A DNA stretch of 64,000 nt, from the NCBI GenBank assembly GCA_902809985.1, contig CADDXC010000001.1, forward strand, positions 2,170,001 through 2,234,000, given 5' to 3'. Below, one piece after another: positions 46,250-56,773 of this stretch (its first letter is position 1; every line of letters starts with the position of its first letter). The notes below the pieces were generated by a model, which ran no database searches, had not been told where the DNA came from, and saw nothing but the letters and a program-made list of their open reading frames with translations. Both the position numbers and the translations under genes were made by a program. Source of the stretch: Clostridiaceae bacterium BL-3. GTDB lineage: Bacteria > Bacillota > Clostridia > Clostridiales > Clostridiaceae.

Positions 46250-47680
46250 TCAATACAATGTATCTAAAAGTTTTATTTTCTTTTGAACCATTTCGTCCAC
46301 CCTGTTTATATACTCTCTCACATCCTTCACATTTGCCTGCCTTTCCAACCTATTCTCATCTAAAAATATAACTTTAGTAACAGCATCAGCTCCACAGGCT
46401 ATTATGGTCTGACGTTCCTCAATCATCTCCACATTATAAATTCCTGAATTACGAGCTCTTGTATATCCTATATTTTCCATATTGCCTACCATATTTTTTT
46501 GCCTGTACATATAATATGGCTTCATTCCCAACGTTTCAGCCAATAAAGCGGTCCTATTATACATTGAATTTAACTCTCTATTACCAGCAATGGAATACTT
46601 TATATTATTTATTATATTTTCATAGAGTCTGGATGCCCTCTTTACAGACAACCCATGCACTGTCAGATTGTCCGGAGAAAGTCTTTCTATTTCCTCACAA
46701 GTCCTATTTATATGGTCTATTCTCTCACCAGGAAGGCCTACAATTATATCCATGTTTATATTGTCAAATCCACATTGCCTTGCCATATAAAATTTTTCTT
46801 TTATATCTTCTACGGAGTGCCCTCTTCCAATAAATTTTAATGTACTGTCATTCATTGTCTGTGGATTTATACTTATTCTATTTACCTTATATTTTTTCAT
46901 GGTTTCCAATTTATTCAAAGTTATACTGTCAGGTCTGCCGCATTCTACATCAAATTCACTTATTTTATGATTACATACAAAACCATTATATATTTCATTC
47001 ATTATTTTTTCAAATTTTTCATCACTTACGGCTGTAGGAGTCCCTCCTCCAAAATACACACATTCTACATTTAGGCCATGTTCTATTATATAATTTGAAA
47101 TCTTTCTCAATTCACAAGTCAAGCTGCAGAGGTAATCATCTACAATATTTCTACATTTTTCAATTGGATTAGAGGCAAAAGAACAGTAAATACACCTAGT
47201 AGGACAAAAGGGCATTCCTATATACACACTTACATTCCTACTATCGGCATTTACTACATCTTTCTCAGAATTTGCTATATCGACACAAAGTTCCGATTTA
47301 TCCTTTTTACAGCAAAAGTGCCTATAAAAATATTCTACTATATATTCTCTGCTCCTACCCTCTTCTACCAACTTTAGCGCTATTTTGCTGGGTCTTATTC
47401 CAACCAATGTTCCCCAGGGTAAGTTTTTTTGTATCCTCTCATTAAAATATAAAAATACTATTTTTTTTATATTTTCATTTTCTGTCAAACCATTCTGGAA
47501 TTCTACCCTATAACTGCTTTCTCTATCTTTTATTGCAACAATATTCTCAAGTATTACAATGTTAAAATCCCAGTTTTCGTCTTTTACAAAAATTATACGT
47601 TTGAAATCATAAAATAAATTTACTATTTCAAATATTACATATCTATACCTATTAGAATTTAATTTTATTCTTATTTCCAT
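46250..47680 (-). CDS. hemZ: Coproporphyrinogen III oxidase-like radical SAM protein HemZ
   Basis: A 476-residue radical SAM enzyme. The cluster motif is in YIGMPFCPTRCIYCSF (about 163-178), followed by CVYFGGGTPTAV and the HemN-like TMNDSTLKFIGRGHS. An N-terminal region of about 150 residues is longer than in HemN, as in Bacillus HemZ. The family acts on porphyrinogens or as heme chaperones; in an organism without evident heme synthesis here the substrate is uncertain. The ribosome site is weak. It lies directly upstream of hisS. Confidence 0.9.
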   Translation of the reverse strand: MEIRIKLNSNRYRYVIFEIVNLFYDFKRIIFVKDENWDFNIVILENIVAIKDRESSYRVEFQNGLTENENIKKIVFLYFNERIQKNLPWGTLVGIRPSKIALKLVEEGRSREYIVEYFYRHFCCKKDKSELCVDIANSEKDVVNADSRNVSVYIGMPFCPTRCIYCSFASNPIEKCRNIVDDYLCSLTCELRKISNYIIEHGLNVECVYFGGGTPTAVSDEKFEKIMNEIYNGFVCNHKISEFDVECGRPDSITLNKLETMKKYKVNRISINPQTMNDSTLKFIGRGHSVEDIKEKFYMARQCGFDNINMDIIVGLPGERIDHINRTCEEIERLSPDNLTVHGLSVKRASRLYENIINNIKYSIAGNRELNSMYNRTALLAETLGMKPYYMYRQKNMVGNMENIGYTRARNSGIYNVEMIEERQTIIACGADAVTKVIFLDENRLERQANVKDVREYINRVDEMVQKKIKLLDTLY

Positions 47681-47752
47681 AATTCACTTAAAAAAGCATT
47701 GACTGTATCCATAAAATGCTAAATAAAACCCCTTTCTCATAAAAAATAAATA

Positions 47753-48367
47753 TTAAGACTTCCTACCAGATATAAATGGATTGTAAATTTTTTCCTTACC
47801 AATAGAGCTTTTGAGACCGTGTCCTGGAAGCACCTTTGTATCGTCTGGGAGAATCATGAGTTTACTTTTTATACTATCTATAATTGCATCAAAATTTCCT
47901 CCTGGAAAATCAGTTCTGCCTACAGAACCCTGAAAAAGCGTGTCTCCAGTAAAAACTAAATTTTCTGCTAAGAAACTCACCCCTCCAGGTGTATGTCCAG
48001 GTGTAAATATCACTTTCAATCTAATATCTCCAACTTTAAATATCTGATTATCTTTAAAATAAATATCAGGTTCTCCTGCAATAGTACCATACATAAGATC
48101 TTTTCTCTGCATCATTTCATAATCCAACTTATTTATTCCTATGAGAGCTTTATATTCACTCTTTATCTGATCTGCTGCTCCCGTATGATCTGCATGGCCA
48201 TGGGTAAGTAATATATATTTAACTTTGCACCTAGAAGCATCTATTGCGTTTACTATATCATTTAAATCTCCACCAGGATCAATTACCGCACATTCCGCAG
48301 CATTTTCATCTGATAGTATATAGCAATTAGCCGCATACACCCCTACAATTAATTTTCTCAATTTCAC
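47753..48367 (-). CDS. MBL-fold hydrolase, glyoxalase II-like (YqgX-like)
   Basis: A 204-residue metallo-beta-lactamase fold protein. The metal site is complete: THGHADHTGAA, then GHTPGGVSFL, GDTLFQGSVGR and the C-terminal PGHGLKS. Such proteins hydrolyse thioesters such as S-lactoylglutathione analogs; with no glutathione expected in clostridia the natural substrate is open. The start is the GTG at 48367, after GGAGGTG. It lies 31 bases past dtd. Confidence 0.88.
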   Translation of the reverse strand: MKLRKLIVGVYAANCYILSDENAAECAVIDPGGDLNDIVNAIDASRCKVKYILLTHGHADHTGAADQIKSEYKALIGINKLDYEMMQRKDLMYGTIAGEPDIYFKDNQIFKVGDIRLKVIFTPGHTPGGVSFLAENLVFTGDTLFQGSVGRTDFPGGNFDAIIDSIKSKLMILPDDTKVLPGHGLKSSIGKEKIYNPFISGRKS

Positions 48368-48398
48368 AAAAAACACCTCCTACCTTGATAAATTATGT

Positions 48399-48848
48399 TC
48401 AAAATTTTTTCTCACTATCCACTAAAATAGTCACAGGTCCGTCATTTTCTATAGTGACCAGCATGTCTGCACCGAATTTACCACTTTCTACTCTGTCTAC
48501 TGAATTTTTACATTCTCCTATAAACTTCTCATATATAAGGTTAGCTTTATCACCTGGCAAAGCTCTTATAAAACTCGGTCTTCTTCCTTTTCTGCAGTCG
48601 CCGTACAGGGTAAACTGTGAAATTATAATCAGTTCCCCCTTTACATCCAGAAGAGATTTATTTAATTTTCCATTTTCATCTTCAAATATCCTCAAATTCA
48701 ATATTTTATCCTTCATATAGGTAATATCTTCATCCTTATCTTCCACAGATATCCCCAGGAGCACATTTAGACCATTTCCTATTTCCCCTATAGTTTTTCC
48801 ATTCACTTCCACCTTGGAACTTTTCACTCTCTGAACTACAGCTCGCAT
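48399..48848 (-). CDS. dtd: D-aminoacyl-tRNA deacylase
   Basis: A proofreading enzyme of 149 residues that removes D-amino acids (and glycine from tRNA-Ala). [13 protein letters not shown] opens the protein; the catalytic SQFTLYGDC segment and the cis-Gly-Pro motif in [11 protein letters not shown] are present. The start is the ATG at 48848; an in-frame GTG two codons earlier overlaps the AAGGGGTG site. It follows relA, the usual relA-dtd order. Confidence 0.97.
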   Translation of the reverse strand: MRAVVQRVKSSKVEVNGKTIGEIGNGLNVLLGISVEDKDEDITYMKDKILNLRIFEDENGKLNKSLLDVKGELIIISQFTLYGDCRKGRRPSFIRALPGDKANLIYEKFIGECKNSVDRVESGKFGADMLVTIENDGPVTILVDSEKKF

Positions 48849-48871
48849 AATCACACCCCTTAATTTAACAG

Positions 48872-51046
48872 TTAATTTTCTGTTCTATAAACTTCAGTAA
48901 CACCCTTTACCTTTCTCAATTTTCTCATTACATCTTTGAGTTCATCAATACTGGATATCTTCAATTTCATTTTTACAACAGCTATTCCGTTTTTAATCGG
49001 TTTAGCATTTACAGCATAGAGATCAATCTTACTGTCATTTATTATATTCATCAATTCAGATAAAAGCTTTTGCCTGTCTTCGGCTTCTATTTTAATTTCG
49101 GTAATATACTCGCCTTTAGGTTTCCCCCAACTCACCTCCACTACCTTATTATCTTTGTTTTTCATCAAAAAGTCTATATTTTTACAATCTTTTCTATGAA
49201 TAGAAACTCCTCTACCCTTGGTTATATAGCCTATTATAAAATCGCCCGGTACTGGATTACAGCATTTTGCAAATCTAACAAGTACATTGGTTTCACCTTT
49301 TACAATCACTCCTGGAGATTCTTTACGCCTTTTATGTGGTTTAGATGTAACTTTATCCAGTTTATCTCTTAATTTTTTCCAATCATCAATATCCATTCTG
49401 GAAGTCTGAATATACATATCCTTCATCTTTAAAACTATAACAGAAGAATTCAAACCGCCAACTCCCACTGAAGCATAGAGATCATCCATAGAATTCATAT
49501 TGTATTTTTTTAGTACAGAATTTATGATTTCACCTTTCGCAATTTCTCCAAAATTATATCCTTGTTTCTTTGCCTCTTTTTCAAGAAGCTCTTTACCTTT
49601 CAATATATTTTCTTCTCTCTTGGCTTTTTTAAACCAGGATCTTATTTTGCTTTTAGCTTGATTACTTTTAACTACATTTAACCAATCAATACTGGGACCC
49701 TTGGGGGTACTTGATACAAGTATTTCTACAATTTCTCCCGTTTTCAAGTGATAATCCAGGGGTACCATTTTTCCACTTACTTTTGCCCCAATACAGCTAT
49801 TTCCTATATCCGTATGTATCTTATAGGCAAAGTCTATAGGGGTTGCCTCATAGGGCAGATTTATAACAGTACCTTTAGGTGTAAACACAAAAACTTCATC
49901 TGAAAACAGGTCTATTTTAAATCTTTCCATAAATTCTTCTGCATCCGAAGTTTCTCTTTGCCATTCCAACATTTCTCTGAGCCAGGTAAGCTTTTTATCA
50001 ATATCCTCTGCGGTTTCAATTCCCTCTTTGTACTTCCAGTGAGCTGCTATACCATATTCTGCAGTTTTATGCATTTCAAAAGTTCTTATTTGTATTTCAA
50101 AGGGCTTCCCCTGGGGTCCTATAACAGTAGAATGCAGTGATTGATACATGTTGGGCTTTGGCATAGCAATATAATCTTTAAATCTTCCCGGTATAGGTTT
50201 ATATATAGTATGAACTATTCCAAGAGAAGCATAACAATCTTTTACCGTATCCACTATAACTCTCACAGCAGTCAAATCGAAAATTTGATCTATAGTTTTA
50301 TTTTTCTTTACCATTTTTCTATAGATACTGTAAAAATGTTTCGGCCTGCCTTCAATATCCGCATCTATACCCGCTTTTTTTAAATTTTCTTTTAATTGAT
50401 TTATTATCTGCTCTATATGTTTTTCTCTCTCTACCCTTTTTTCCGCAATTTTTCTCACTATAAAGTAGTATTCATTTTGGTTTATATATCTAAAGGCTAG
50501 ATCTTCCAATTCCCATTTAATTTTAGACATTCCCAGTCTATGTGCCAATGGTGCATATATATCAAAAGTTTCCTTTGCCTTTTCCTTTTGCTTTTCTACG
50601 GGCAAGTACTTCAATGTTCTCATATTATGAAGTCTATCAGCCAACTTTATCAGTATAACCCTAATGTCATTTGCCATGGCAAGCAGCATTTTTCTCACGT
50701 TGTCAGCCTGCTGTTCCTCTTTGGTCTTATATTCTATTTTTCCCAGCTTAGTAACACCCTCGACTAAATTTGCTACTTCAGGACTAAACTCCCTGCTCAC
50801 ATCCTCATGACTAAAATCAGTATCTTCTATAACATCATGTAAAAGCCCTGCCACTATTGTGCCAGTATCTAATCCCATTTCCGCCAATATACAAGCTACT
50901 TCTACAGGGTGCATTATATAAGGCTCGCCAGATTCCCTTTTTTGTCTTTTATGGGCTTCATCGGCAAAATAATACGCTTTTTTAACCATATCTTTATCTA
51001 TATTATTACAATTTTTATCTATTAATTCCATCAATCGTTCTAACAT
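48872..51046 (-). CDS. relA: Bifunctional (p)ppGpp synthetase/hydrolase
   Basis: Rel-type stringent response enzyme of 724 residues. Domains in order: HD hydrolase (about 25-180, [13 protein letters not shown] and LLHDVIEDT), synthetase (about 220-340), TGS (about 375-440, [13 protein letters not shown]), a middle region with the conserved cysteine motif [12 protein letters not shown], and a C-terminal ACT domain. The intact HDxxED makes hydrolase activity likely. The start is the ATG at 51046, after AGGGAG; 15 further codons open upstream overlap a hairpin and are not supported. Confidence 0.96.
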   Translation of the reverse strand: MLERLMELIDKNCNNIDKDMVKKAYYFADEAHKRQKRESGEPYIMHPVEVACILAEMGLDTGTIVAGLLHDVIEDTDFSHEDVSREFSPEVANLVEGVTKLGKIEYKTKEEQQADNVRKMLLAMANDIRVILIKLADRLHNMRTLKYLPVEKQKEKAKETFDIYAPLAHRLGMSKIKWELEDLAFRYINQNEYYFIVRKIAEKRVEREKHIEQIINQLKENLKKAGIDADIEGRPKHFYSIYRKMVKKNKTIDQIFDLTAVRVIVDTVKDCYASLGIVHTIYKPIPGRFKDYIAMPKPNMYQSLHSTVIGPQGKPFEIQIRTFEMHKTAEYGIAAHWKYKEGIETAEDIDKKLTWLREMLEWQRETSDAEEFMERFKIDLFSDEVFVFTPKGTVINLPYEATPIDFAYKIHTDIGNSCIGAKVSGKMVPLDYHLKTGEIVEILVSSTPKGPSIDWLNVVKSNQAKSKIRSWFKKAKREENILKGKELLEKEAKKQGYNFGEIAKGEIINSVLKKYNMNSMDDLYASVGVGGLNSSVIVLKMKDMYIQTSRMDIDDWKKLRDKLDKVTSKPHKRRKESPGVIVKGETNVLVRFAKCCNPVPGDFIIGYITKGRGVSIHRKDCKNIDFLMKNKDNKVVEVSWGKPKGEYITEIKIEAEDRQKLLSELMNIINDSKIDLYAVNAKPIKNGIAVVKMKLKISSIDELKDVMRKLRKVKGVTEVYRTEN

Positions 51047-51065
51047 ACCGATACTCCCTAAAATC

Positions 51066-51092
51066 AATGGCTGGTCTATTAAACCAGCCATT
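51066..51092 (-). terminator. Hairpin between apt and relA
   Basis: AATGGCTGGT pairs with ACCAGCCATT around a 7-base loop. On the minus strand it is followed by a weak T-run (GATTTTAGGG), so termination may be partial and tune relA expression. Confidence 0.55.
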
Positions 51093-51151
51093 ATTTTTTA
51101 TTAACATTATATTATATACTTTTAAAACTTGCAATTTAAAATTAACAAACT

Positions 51152-51670
51152 TTAAATATTATACTGAATTAAAGAATTAACATCATAATTTTTCAATTTT
51201 TCTCTTCCCTTAAGATCAGTCAACTCTATTACAAATCCTATAGTTACAATTACTCCGCCCGCTTCTTCCACTAATTTAGCAACAGAATTGGTGGTACCTC
51301 CAGTTGCAAGTAAATCATCAATTATCGCAACCCTCTGTCCTGGTTTTATTGCATCCTTGTGCATTTCCAATTCATCATTGCCGTATTCCAGAGAATAGGT
51401 GACTTTTAAAGTGTCACAGGGCAGCTTTCCCTTTTTTCTCACAGGCACAAAACCAGCATCTATAGCATAGGCTACAGGTGCTCCAAATAAAAAGCCTCTT
51501 GCTTCAGGTCCAACTACTATATCTATATTTTTATTTTTTAAATAGGATGATATTCTATCTACGGTATATTTAAAAGCCTCTTTATCTTTAAGCAAAGTAG
51601 TTACATCTTTAAAACTTATCCCCTTCTTTGGAAATCCTTCTATTACCCTTATACTGTTCTTTAGATCCAC
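51152..51670 (-). CDS. apt: Adenine phosphoribosyltransferase
   Basis: Salvages adenine to AMP using PRPP, 172 residues. The PRPP loop is [13 protein letters not shown] (about 115-127), and [17 protein letters not shown] is the family motif. The start is GTG at 51670, five bases after GGGGGAG. It lies between the recJ-like gene and relA, the normal clostridial order. Confidence 0.97.
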   Translation of the reverse strand: MDLKNSIRVIEGFPKKGISFKDVTTLLKDKEAFKYTVDRISSYLKNKNIDIVVGPEARGFLFGAPVAYAIDAGFVPVRKKGKLPCDTLKVTYSLEYGNDELEMHKDAIKPGQRVAIIDDLLATGGTTNSVAKLVEEAGGVIVTIGFVIELTDLKGREKLKNYDVNSLIQYNI

Positions 51671-51797
51671 TTGTACTCCCCCTCAAAAATAGCTTTATTG
51701 TTTTACAATTGATTTTTAACCCCAATGAAATATAATCTTCTACCTTATAATTATATATTAAATATTGACAAATATTCAAGTCACAGCATTTATATCC

Positions 51798-52646
51798 TTA
51801 TACAATTTCATTTTTTAAATATTTCGCTATCTGTTCTGCTCTATCCATATTTTCCGTTATAAAAAGTTCCACTGTAATTCTGGCATTATCTATATATCTC
51901 TTATTTTTAATTGAACGCATCATTTTATTTGAAAGTTCACATATACTTTTCCAATTTACACTGGAAATATTATTTATTTTAAGCAGGGCTTTTACTCCAT
52001 AATTATTTGTGTAATTTATACAATATATGCCCTGATTCACCATAATTTCATTTTCACCGCTTACATCGGCCTGTTTTGAAAGAATCCCCAGCGCCACAAG
52101 ATCCAGATATTTCCCTACGCATTTCATTTCATAATACATTGATATGGCCTGACATAATTTAAAGGTCACTCCCACTGCAGTTAAATTCTTATAAGGATAT
52201 GTACACTGCTTTTGGTTTGGATCTATAATAATTGTTTCCGGTAAGATTTCTTCACTACTATGATAATCTGTTATTATAACATCAATTCCTAAATTTTTAC
52301 ATAGTTTTACCTGAGGAACAGAGCTGATCCCACATCCTGCAGTTATCATAAGCTTGGTACCTAAAAATTTTATATGGTTTTCTATTATATCTGATTTTAT
52401 ACTAGAATCATCAACTTCATCAGATATAAAATATTCCACATCCGCATTTAGATATTTGAGTACAAGTAACAACAGAGACACTGAAGTTATACCATCTAAA
52501 TCGCAAGTACCATAGATCACTATTTTTTCCCTTTCATTTACAGCTTTTATTATTCTTTTTAAAGCCTCTCCCATATTTTTTAAAAGGAAGGGATTTTTCA
52601 TTCCTATAAAATTAAAATGCTGTATGTTTTCCTTTTGCATCTCCAT
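51798..52646 (-). CDS. RecJ-like DHH-domain protein, truncated and degenerate
   Basis: A 282-residue protein at the locus where clostridia carry recJ (between secF and apt). It matches only the N-terminal DHH domain of RecJ. The metal-binding motifs are changed: GDYDxDG reads GTCDLDG (46-52), the second aspartate motif reads TAGCGISS (102-109), and DHH reads DYH (127-129). The NLTAVGVTFKL segment is kept. The DHHA1 and OB domains are absent. The frame is open and has GGAGG before the ATG at 52646, so it is expressed as a protein, but exonuclease activity is doubtful. Confidence 0.8.
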   Translation of the reverse strand: MEMQKENIQHFNFIGMKNPFLLKNMGEALKRIIKAVNEREKIVIYGTCDLDGITSVSLLLLVLKYLNADVEYFISDEVDDSSIKSDIIENHIKFLGTKLMITAGCGISSVPQVKLCKNLGIDVIITDYHSSEEILPETIIIDPNQKQCTYPYKNLTAVGVTFKLCQAISMYYEMKCVGKYLDLVALGILSKQADVSGENEIMVNQGIYCINYTNNYGVKALLKINNISSVNWKSICELSNKMMRSIKNKRYIDNARITVELFITENMDRAEQIAKYLKNEIV

Positions 52647-52737
52647 AATAAAACCTCCAAATTTATCGAAAGCACTTCTATTATAAATGATATTGTCTTC
52701 TATTACAAACACAGTATGACTAGATTTTCCACAATAA

Positions 52738-52772
52738 AAAAATCCAAAGTTTCAATATACTCTGGATTTTTT
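52738..52772 (-). terminator. Terminator of secDF
   Basis: An AAAAATCC/GGATTTTT-based stem of about 12 bp, with T-rich ends on the minus strand, lies past the secF stop. Confidence 0.72.
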
Positions 52773-52808
52773 ATTTTATCATATTGAATGTACATTTTAA
52801 ATAATTAA

Positions 52809-53690
52809 CTAAGTCGTTTTATTAAGTTTTCTCCTATTGGCCAACATATGTTTTTTTATCATAACCCAACACGGACTGGCAATGCATATGGAAGAATAAC
52901 ATCCTGTAATTACACCTATGAGAATAGGCTCTGAAAATACCCTTACGGAAGGGACCAAAATATACACAGAAGTTAGAGTTATTACAACGGTGAGTACAGT
53001 ATTTATAGATCTGGCAAGTGTCTGTGTGACACTTGCATCTGCAACGATCATAGGATCCACTCTTCTCATGTATCTTTGATTTTCTCTTATTCTATCAAAA
53101 ACAACTATAGTATCATGAATGGAATATCCTATAACTGTAAGTGCTGCTGCTATAAAATTGGAATCTATAGAAACCCTAAGTACTGCATAAACAGACAGCA
53201 TTACAAGTACATTGTGAACAAGAGATATAATAGCCGCCATACCAAAGCTGAGTTCAAATCTTATGCCTATATATATAAACATGGCCACTATTGCTATCAC
53301 GACAGCTTCTATAGCTTTTACTCTAGTTTCCTTTCCTATAACAGCTCCTATATTTTCCTGATTTGTCAAGCTGCTTTTTTTATACTTGGCTTTAACATCT
53401 TTCACAATTTTGCTTATCTCATCATTAGTAAGAGAAGTAGCTTTTATGGTTATGGATTTATTGTCGGATTTATTGGATTGAAAATCAACAGAGTATTTCT
53501 TTACTATGCTGTCCACATCTGCTTTGTCAAAATCTGTGCCTAAATTTATCTCCACTATAGTACCGCCTTTAAAATCCAGTCCATATTCCAGTCCTTTTGT
53601 AGCCATGGTAAATATTCCAATAATAATTATTATAAGGGAAATAGTAAACCATATCTTTCTTTTTTCAACAATTTTATATATACCACTCAT
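52809..53690 (-). CDS. secF: Protein translocase subunit SecF
   Basis: Ion-driven accessory subunit that helps Sec-exported proteins leave the channel, 293 residues, six helices. GLEYGLDFKGGTIVEI is the P1-head signature, and helix 4 has the family motif GYSIHDTIVVFDRIRE. It begins one base after secD stops, so they are tightly coupled. Confidence 0.97.
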   Translation of the reverse strand: MSGIYKIVEKRKIWFTISLIIIIIGIFTMATKGLEYGLDFKGGTIVEINLGTDFDKADVDSIVKKYSVDFQSNKSDNKSITIKATSLTNDEISKIVKDVKAKYKKSSLTNQENIGAVIGKETRVKAIEAVVIAIVAMFIYIGIRFELSFGMAAIISLVHNVLVMLSVYAVLRVSIDSNFIAAALTVIGYSIHDTIVVFDRIRENQRYMRRVDPMIVADASVTQTLARSINTVLTVVITLTSVYILVPSVRVFSEPILIGVITGCYSSICIASPCWVMIKKHMLANRRKLNKTT

Positions 53691-53691
53691 G

Positions 53692-54969
53692 TTATTTTAC
53701 TAACCCCTTTCTAAAATCATGTACACCAAAAGTCCCAATAGTTTGTTTGTGGTTAAACCATCCCATATTGGCTACCAATTTCATAAGGGTTCTGGTTACA
53801 GTTACTGCGGTAAACATACTTAAAGCTACACCTATGATCAGGGTAAGGGCAAATCCCTTTACGGAACCCGTTCCCACATTATACAGCACAAAACCGCATA
53901 TAATAGACGTAATGTTTGAATCCAGAATCGAGCTCATGGCCCTCCTAAAACCGGCATCTATAGATGCCTTAACTGACCTTCCACTTTTAAGTTCTTCTTT
54001 AGTTCTCTCAAAGATAAGTATATTGGCATCTACTGCCATTCCTACCGTCAAAAGAAACGCCGCAATACCAGCCAATGTAAGGGTCACATTTACGCCAGCA
54101 AAAGCCGCCAAAACTATGTATACATACAGTGTAAGTGCTATATCTGCAATAAGTCCCGGAAGTCTATAATATAAAAGCATGAACAGCATTACAAGTCCTA
54201 TTCCAATTTTACCCGCCAATAAACTAAGTGGGAGGGCATTGGCTCCTAGAGATGCACCTATAGTTTTAACCTGAACCGGTTTTACCGTAACTGGAAGTGC
54301 TCCTGATTTTATAAGATCAGCCTGCCTTTGTGCCTCCTGAAGAGTCTGGTTTTTACCGCTTATGACGGCTCTTCCATCGGTTATATGTGCATCCACCTGT
54401 GGATTGGTAAGCATGTCATTATCCAAGTAAATTGCTATTTTTTGTCCCATAAATTTTTGAGTGGCATCTGAAAACTTTTTGGCTCCCTGCTGGTTTAATT
54501 CCAGATTTATCACAGCTTGATTTCCATTTGTAGAATCAATGGAAGCAGTAGCATCTTTCACATCTTTACCGGTAAGTATGGTTTTATTGTCAGGGCCTAC
54601 AAATTTAAGTTCACCGGTTTTTGCCACACCATCTATTACCTCTTTGGCATCAAATTTTCCCGGTATGTCAATTCTTATTCTCTTCTGTCCTTCCCTGGCC
54701 ACCACTGTTTCACTTACTCCTAATTTATTAACTCTCATAGACAAAAGTTCCACAGTTCTGTCCATGGTCTTTTGATCCACATTATTTCCCTGAACTTCTT
54801 CAAGTACAGAAACTCCACCTTGAAGATCAAGTCCCCTATTTATAACTTCACCAAAAGGTTTAAGTTTATATCCTCCTAAAGTCACTCCATATGCTCCCGA
54901 ATAAGCTAAAAAACCTATCAGAATTATACATAGGAAGAAAACTATGGTACTTTTCCCCTTAGATTTCAT
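53692..54969 (-). CDS. secD: Protein translocase subunit SecD
   Basis: Partner of SecF, 425 residues, six helices with a large periplasm-side domain after helix 1. GLDLQGGVSVL is the P1 motif, GKPV-type SGALPVTVKPVQV precedes helix 2, and AVDANILIFERTKEEL is the helix-4 motif. The start is the ATG at 54969, directly after GAGGAGG; 29 more codons upstream are open but unsupported. SecD and SecF are separate, unlike the fused SecDF of Bacillus. Confidence 0.97.
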   Translation of the reverse strand: MKSKGKSTIVFFLCIILIGFLAYSGAYGVTLGGYKLKPFGEVINRGLDLQGGVSVLEEVQGNNVDQKTMDRTVELLSMRVNKLGVSETVVAREGQKRIRIDIPGKFDAKEVIDGVAKTGELKFVGPDNKTILTGKDVKDATASIDSTNGNQAVINLELNQQGAKKFSDATQKFMGQKIAIYLDNDMLTNPQVDAHITDGRAVISGKNQTLQEAQRQADLIKSGALPVTVKPVQVKTIGASLGANALPLSLLAGKIGIGLVMLFMLLYYRLPGLIADIALTLYVYIVLAAFAGVNVTLTLAGIAAFLLTVGMAVDANILIFERTKEELKSGRSVKASIDAGFRRAMSSILDSNITSIICGFVLYNVGTGSVKGFALTLIIGVALSMFTAVTVTRTLMKLVANMGWFNHKQTIGTFGVHDFRKGLVK

Positions 54970-55111
54970 CTTTATCCTCCTCAACCTGTAAATAAATACT
55001 ATTTTTTTACAACAATCCACATTAGAAATTATATTACTTAAGAAAAACAGCGTCAATACTATGAGCCCAAATATAATGACTTTAAGTATTAACTTTATGT
55101 AAAATATATTC

Positions 55112-56470
55112 CTATTTTTTCATGGTTCTGACCTTAAGTGCAATAGCACACTCAATTCTCTTTTTCTGCATTTTACATCCCAGTGAATAGGGTTCTCTCA
55201 TATCTCCATTGAAATTGTAATTATTAGCCTGACATCCGCCGCTGCAGTAAAACCTTGCCCAACACTGTTTGCATTTGGGTTTATTATATATATGGGCCGT
55301 CTTGAACTTTTGAACAATATCCTCCCTTAAATTATTCCAATCATTTAAATTTCCCATTTTAAAATCTTCATTACCCACAAATTGATGACAGGGGTATATG
55401 TCTCCATCGGGAGTTATAGCCACATACTCATGTCCTGCTCCACAGCCCGATATTCTTTTATATACGCAGGGTCCCCCTGTAATATCTATATTAAAATGAT
55501 AGAATTTAAACTTTCCACCATTTCGAAGCATTTCTTCATACAGCTTGTCATACTGCTCATAGATAGTTGGCAGATCCTCCTCCCTTATTGAGAGTGGGTT
55601 GTCCTTAGGAAGCACTACAGGTTCTATGGATATTTCATCAAATCCTTCATCTGCAAGATATTTTATGTCTTTGAAAAAATCCGTATTTTTTCTGGTAAAA
55701 GTTCCCCTGACATAGTATTGTTTAGATTTATCCCTTATTTTTACCATCTTTTTGATTTTGGGCAATATGGAGTCAAAGGTTCCACTTCCATCTATCCTCA
55801 CTCTCACTCTGTCATTTACTTCTTTTCTTCCGTCAATACTCAACACTATATTCCCCATATTTTTGTCCAGATAATCTATTATTTCATCATTTAAAAGTGT
55901 CGCATTAGTAGTCATGGTAAACCTTATACTCTTATTGTGTATCTTTTCTTGAGATCTTGCATAATCCACAATCTGCCTTACAGTATCAAAAGCCATGAGG
56001 GGCTCTCCACCAAATAAATCCACTTCTATATTTTTCCTAGGTCCTGATTTTTCTATGACAAAATCAATTGCTTTTTTTCCAATATCAGCAGACATAAGCT
56101 TTCTGCTTCCCTTATATTCGCCTTCATCTGCAAAACAATACTTACACCTTAAATTGCAATCATGCGCAATGTTTAAGCACAATGCCTTTATAAATGATAC
56201 CGAATTGTCATTTTGCAACGCAATATTTTCATAGAGATCTTTAGAATACAGTATATCCCCTTTAATTAATTCCTCTATCTCTCCATATGCCTCCACAATA
56301 TCCTCTTTTTCATATTTATCTTTGAGCATTTCCAGCGTCTCTTCAAGACCAGGCGGTTTTTCATCATCCAGGATATCATACACCAGCTGGTCAACTTCAT
56401 GAAGTGCCCCGGAGTTTACATCCAATACATATCGATATCCACCCTGTACAAATTTATGAATATTAGCCAA
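55112..56470 (-). CDS. scfB: SCIFF peptide maturase, radical SAM/SPASM
   Basis: Forms thioether cross-links between cysteines and neighbouring residues in the SCIFF peptide. The 452-residue protein has an N-terminal peptide-recognition (RRE-like) region (1-85), the radical SAM motif C105, C109, C112 in HDCNLRCKYCF, LFGGEPLMAF, and a SPASM domain (about 340-440, CGAGHEYVAITPDG and KQCWARFYCSGGC). The start is TTG at 56470, with AGGAGGG upstream. Its substrate gene lies 87 bases upstream. Confidence 0.96.
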   Translation of the reverse strand: MANIHKFVQGGYRYVLDVNSGALHEVDQLVYDILDDEKPPGLEETLEMLKDKYEKEDIVEAYGEIEELIKGDILYSKDLYENIALQNDNSVSFIKALCLNIAHDCNLRCKYCFADEGEYKGSRKLMSADIGKKAIDFVIEKSGPRKNIEVDLFGGEPLMAFDTVRQIVDYARSQEKIHNKSIRFTMTTNATLLNDEIIDYLDKNMGNIVLSIDGRKEVNDRVRVRIDGSGTFDSILPKIKKMVKIRDKSKQYYVRGTFTRKNTDFFKDIKYLADEGFDEISIEPVVLPKDNPLSIREEDLPTIYEQYDKLYEEMLRNGGKFKFYHFNIDITGGPCVYKRISGCGAGHEYVAITPDGDIYPCHQFVGNEDFKMGNLNDWNNLREDIVQKFKTAHIYNKPKCKQCWARFYCSGGCQANNYNFNGDMREPYSLGCKMQKKRIECAIALKVRTMKK

Positions 56471-56510
56471 ATTATTCCCTCCTATAATACACTTATCTTT
56501 ACGATGACAT

Positions 56511-56553
56511 AAATTTTAGGCAGTAACTTTTTATCTGTTACTGCCTAAAATTT
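56511..56553 (-). terminator. Hairpin between scfA and scfB
   Basis: A 17-bp perfect stem (56511-56527 with 56537-56553) lies just after the scfA stop. It probably lets the peptide gene be expressed well above the enzyme gene through partial read-through. Confidence 0.7.
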
Positions 56554-56556
56554 ATA

Positions 56557-56694
56557 TTAATTTTCACAGGCCAAATTGGCAACGGTACAGGAAGTTTTGC
56601 ACGCCGACTGGCAGGAATTAGCACATTCTCTGCAACCTGGCTTTTTTAGGCTATCTCTTATATTAGAATTACTTATAGTTTTTATATGCTTCAT
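56557..56694 (-). CDS. scfA: SCIFF ribosomal peptide precursor (six cysteines in forty-five residues)
   Basis: A short gene I translated by hand: exactly 45 residues with cysteines at 21, 24, 28, 32, 36 and 43. It begins MKHIKTISNSNIRDSLKKPG and ends in NLACEN. The length, cysteine count and position before scfB identify the near-universal clostridial SCIFF precursor. Its mature role is unknown in the literature I know. GGAGGAG precedes the ATG at 56694. Confidence 0.97.
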   Translation of the reverse strand: MKHIKTISNSNIRDSLKKPGCRECANSCQSACKTSCTVANLACEN

Positions 56695-56773
56695 ATTAAA
56701 CTCCTCCAATTAATAATATATCGTTTAGATTATAACATAAATCAATTTCAAAATAAAGCCGGACTATAAGTAC

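Noticed and set aside
51047..51091. Longer relA start giving 15 extra residues
   Set aside because: The extra codons fall in a hairpin between apt and relA, and AGGGAG sits directly before the ATG at 51046.
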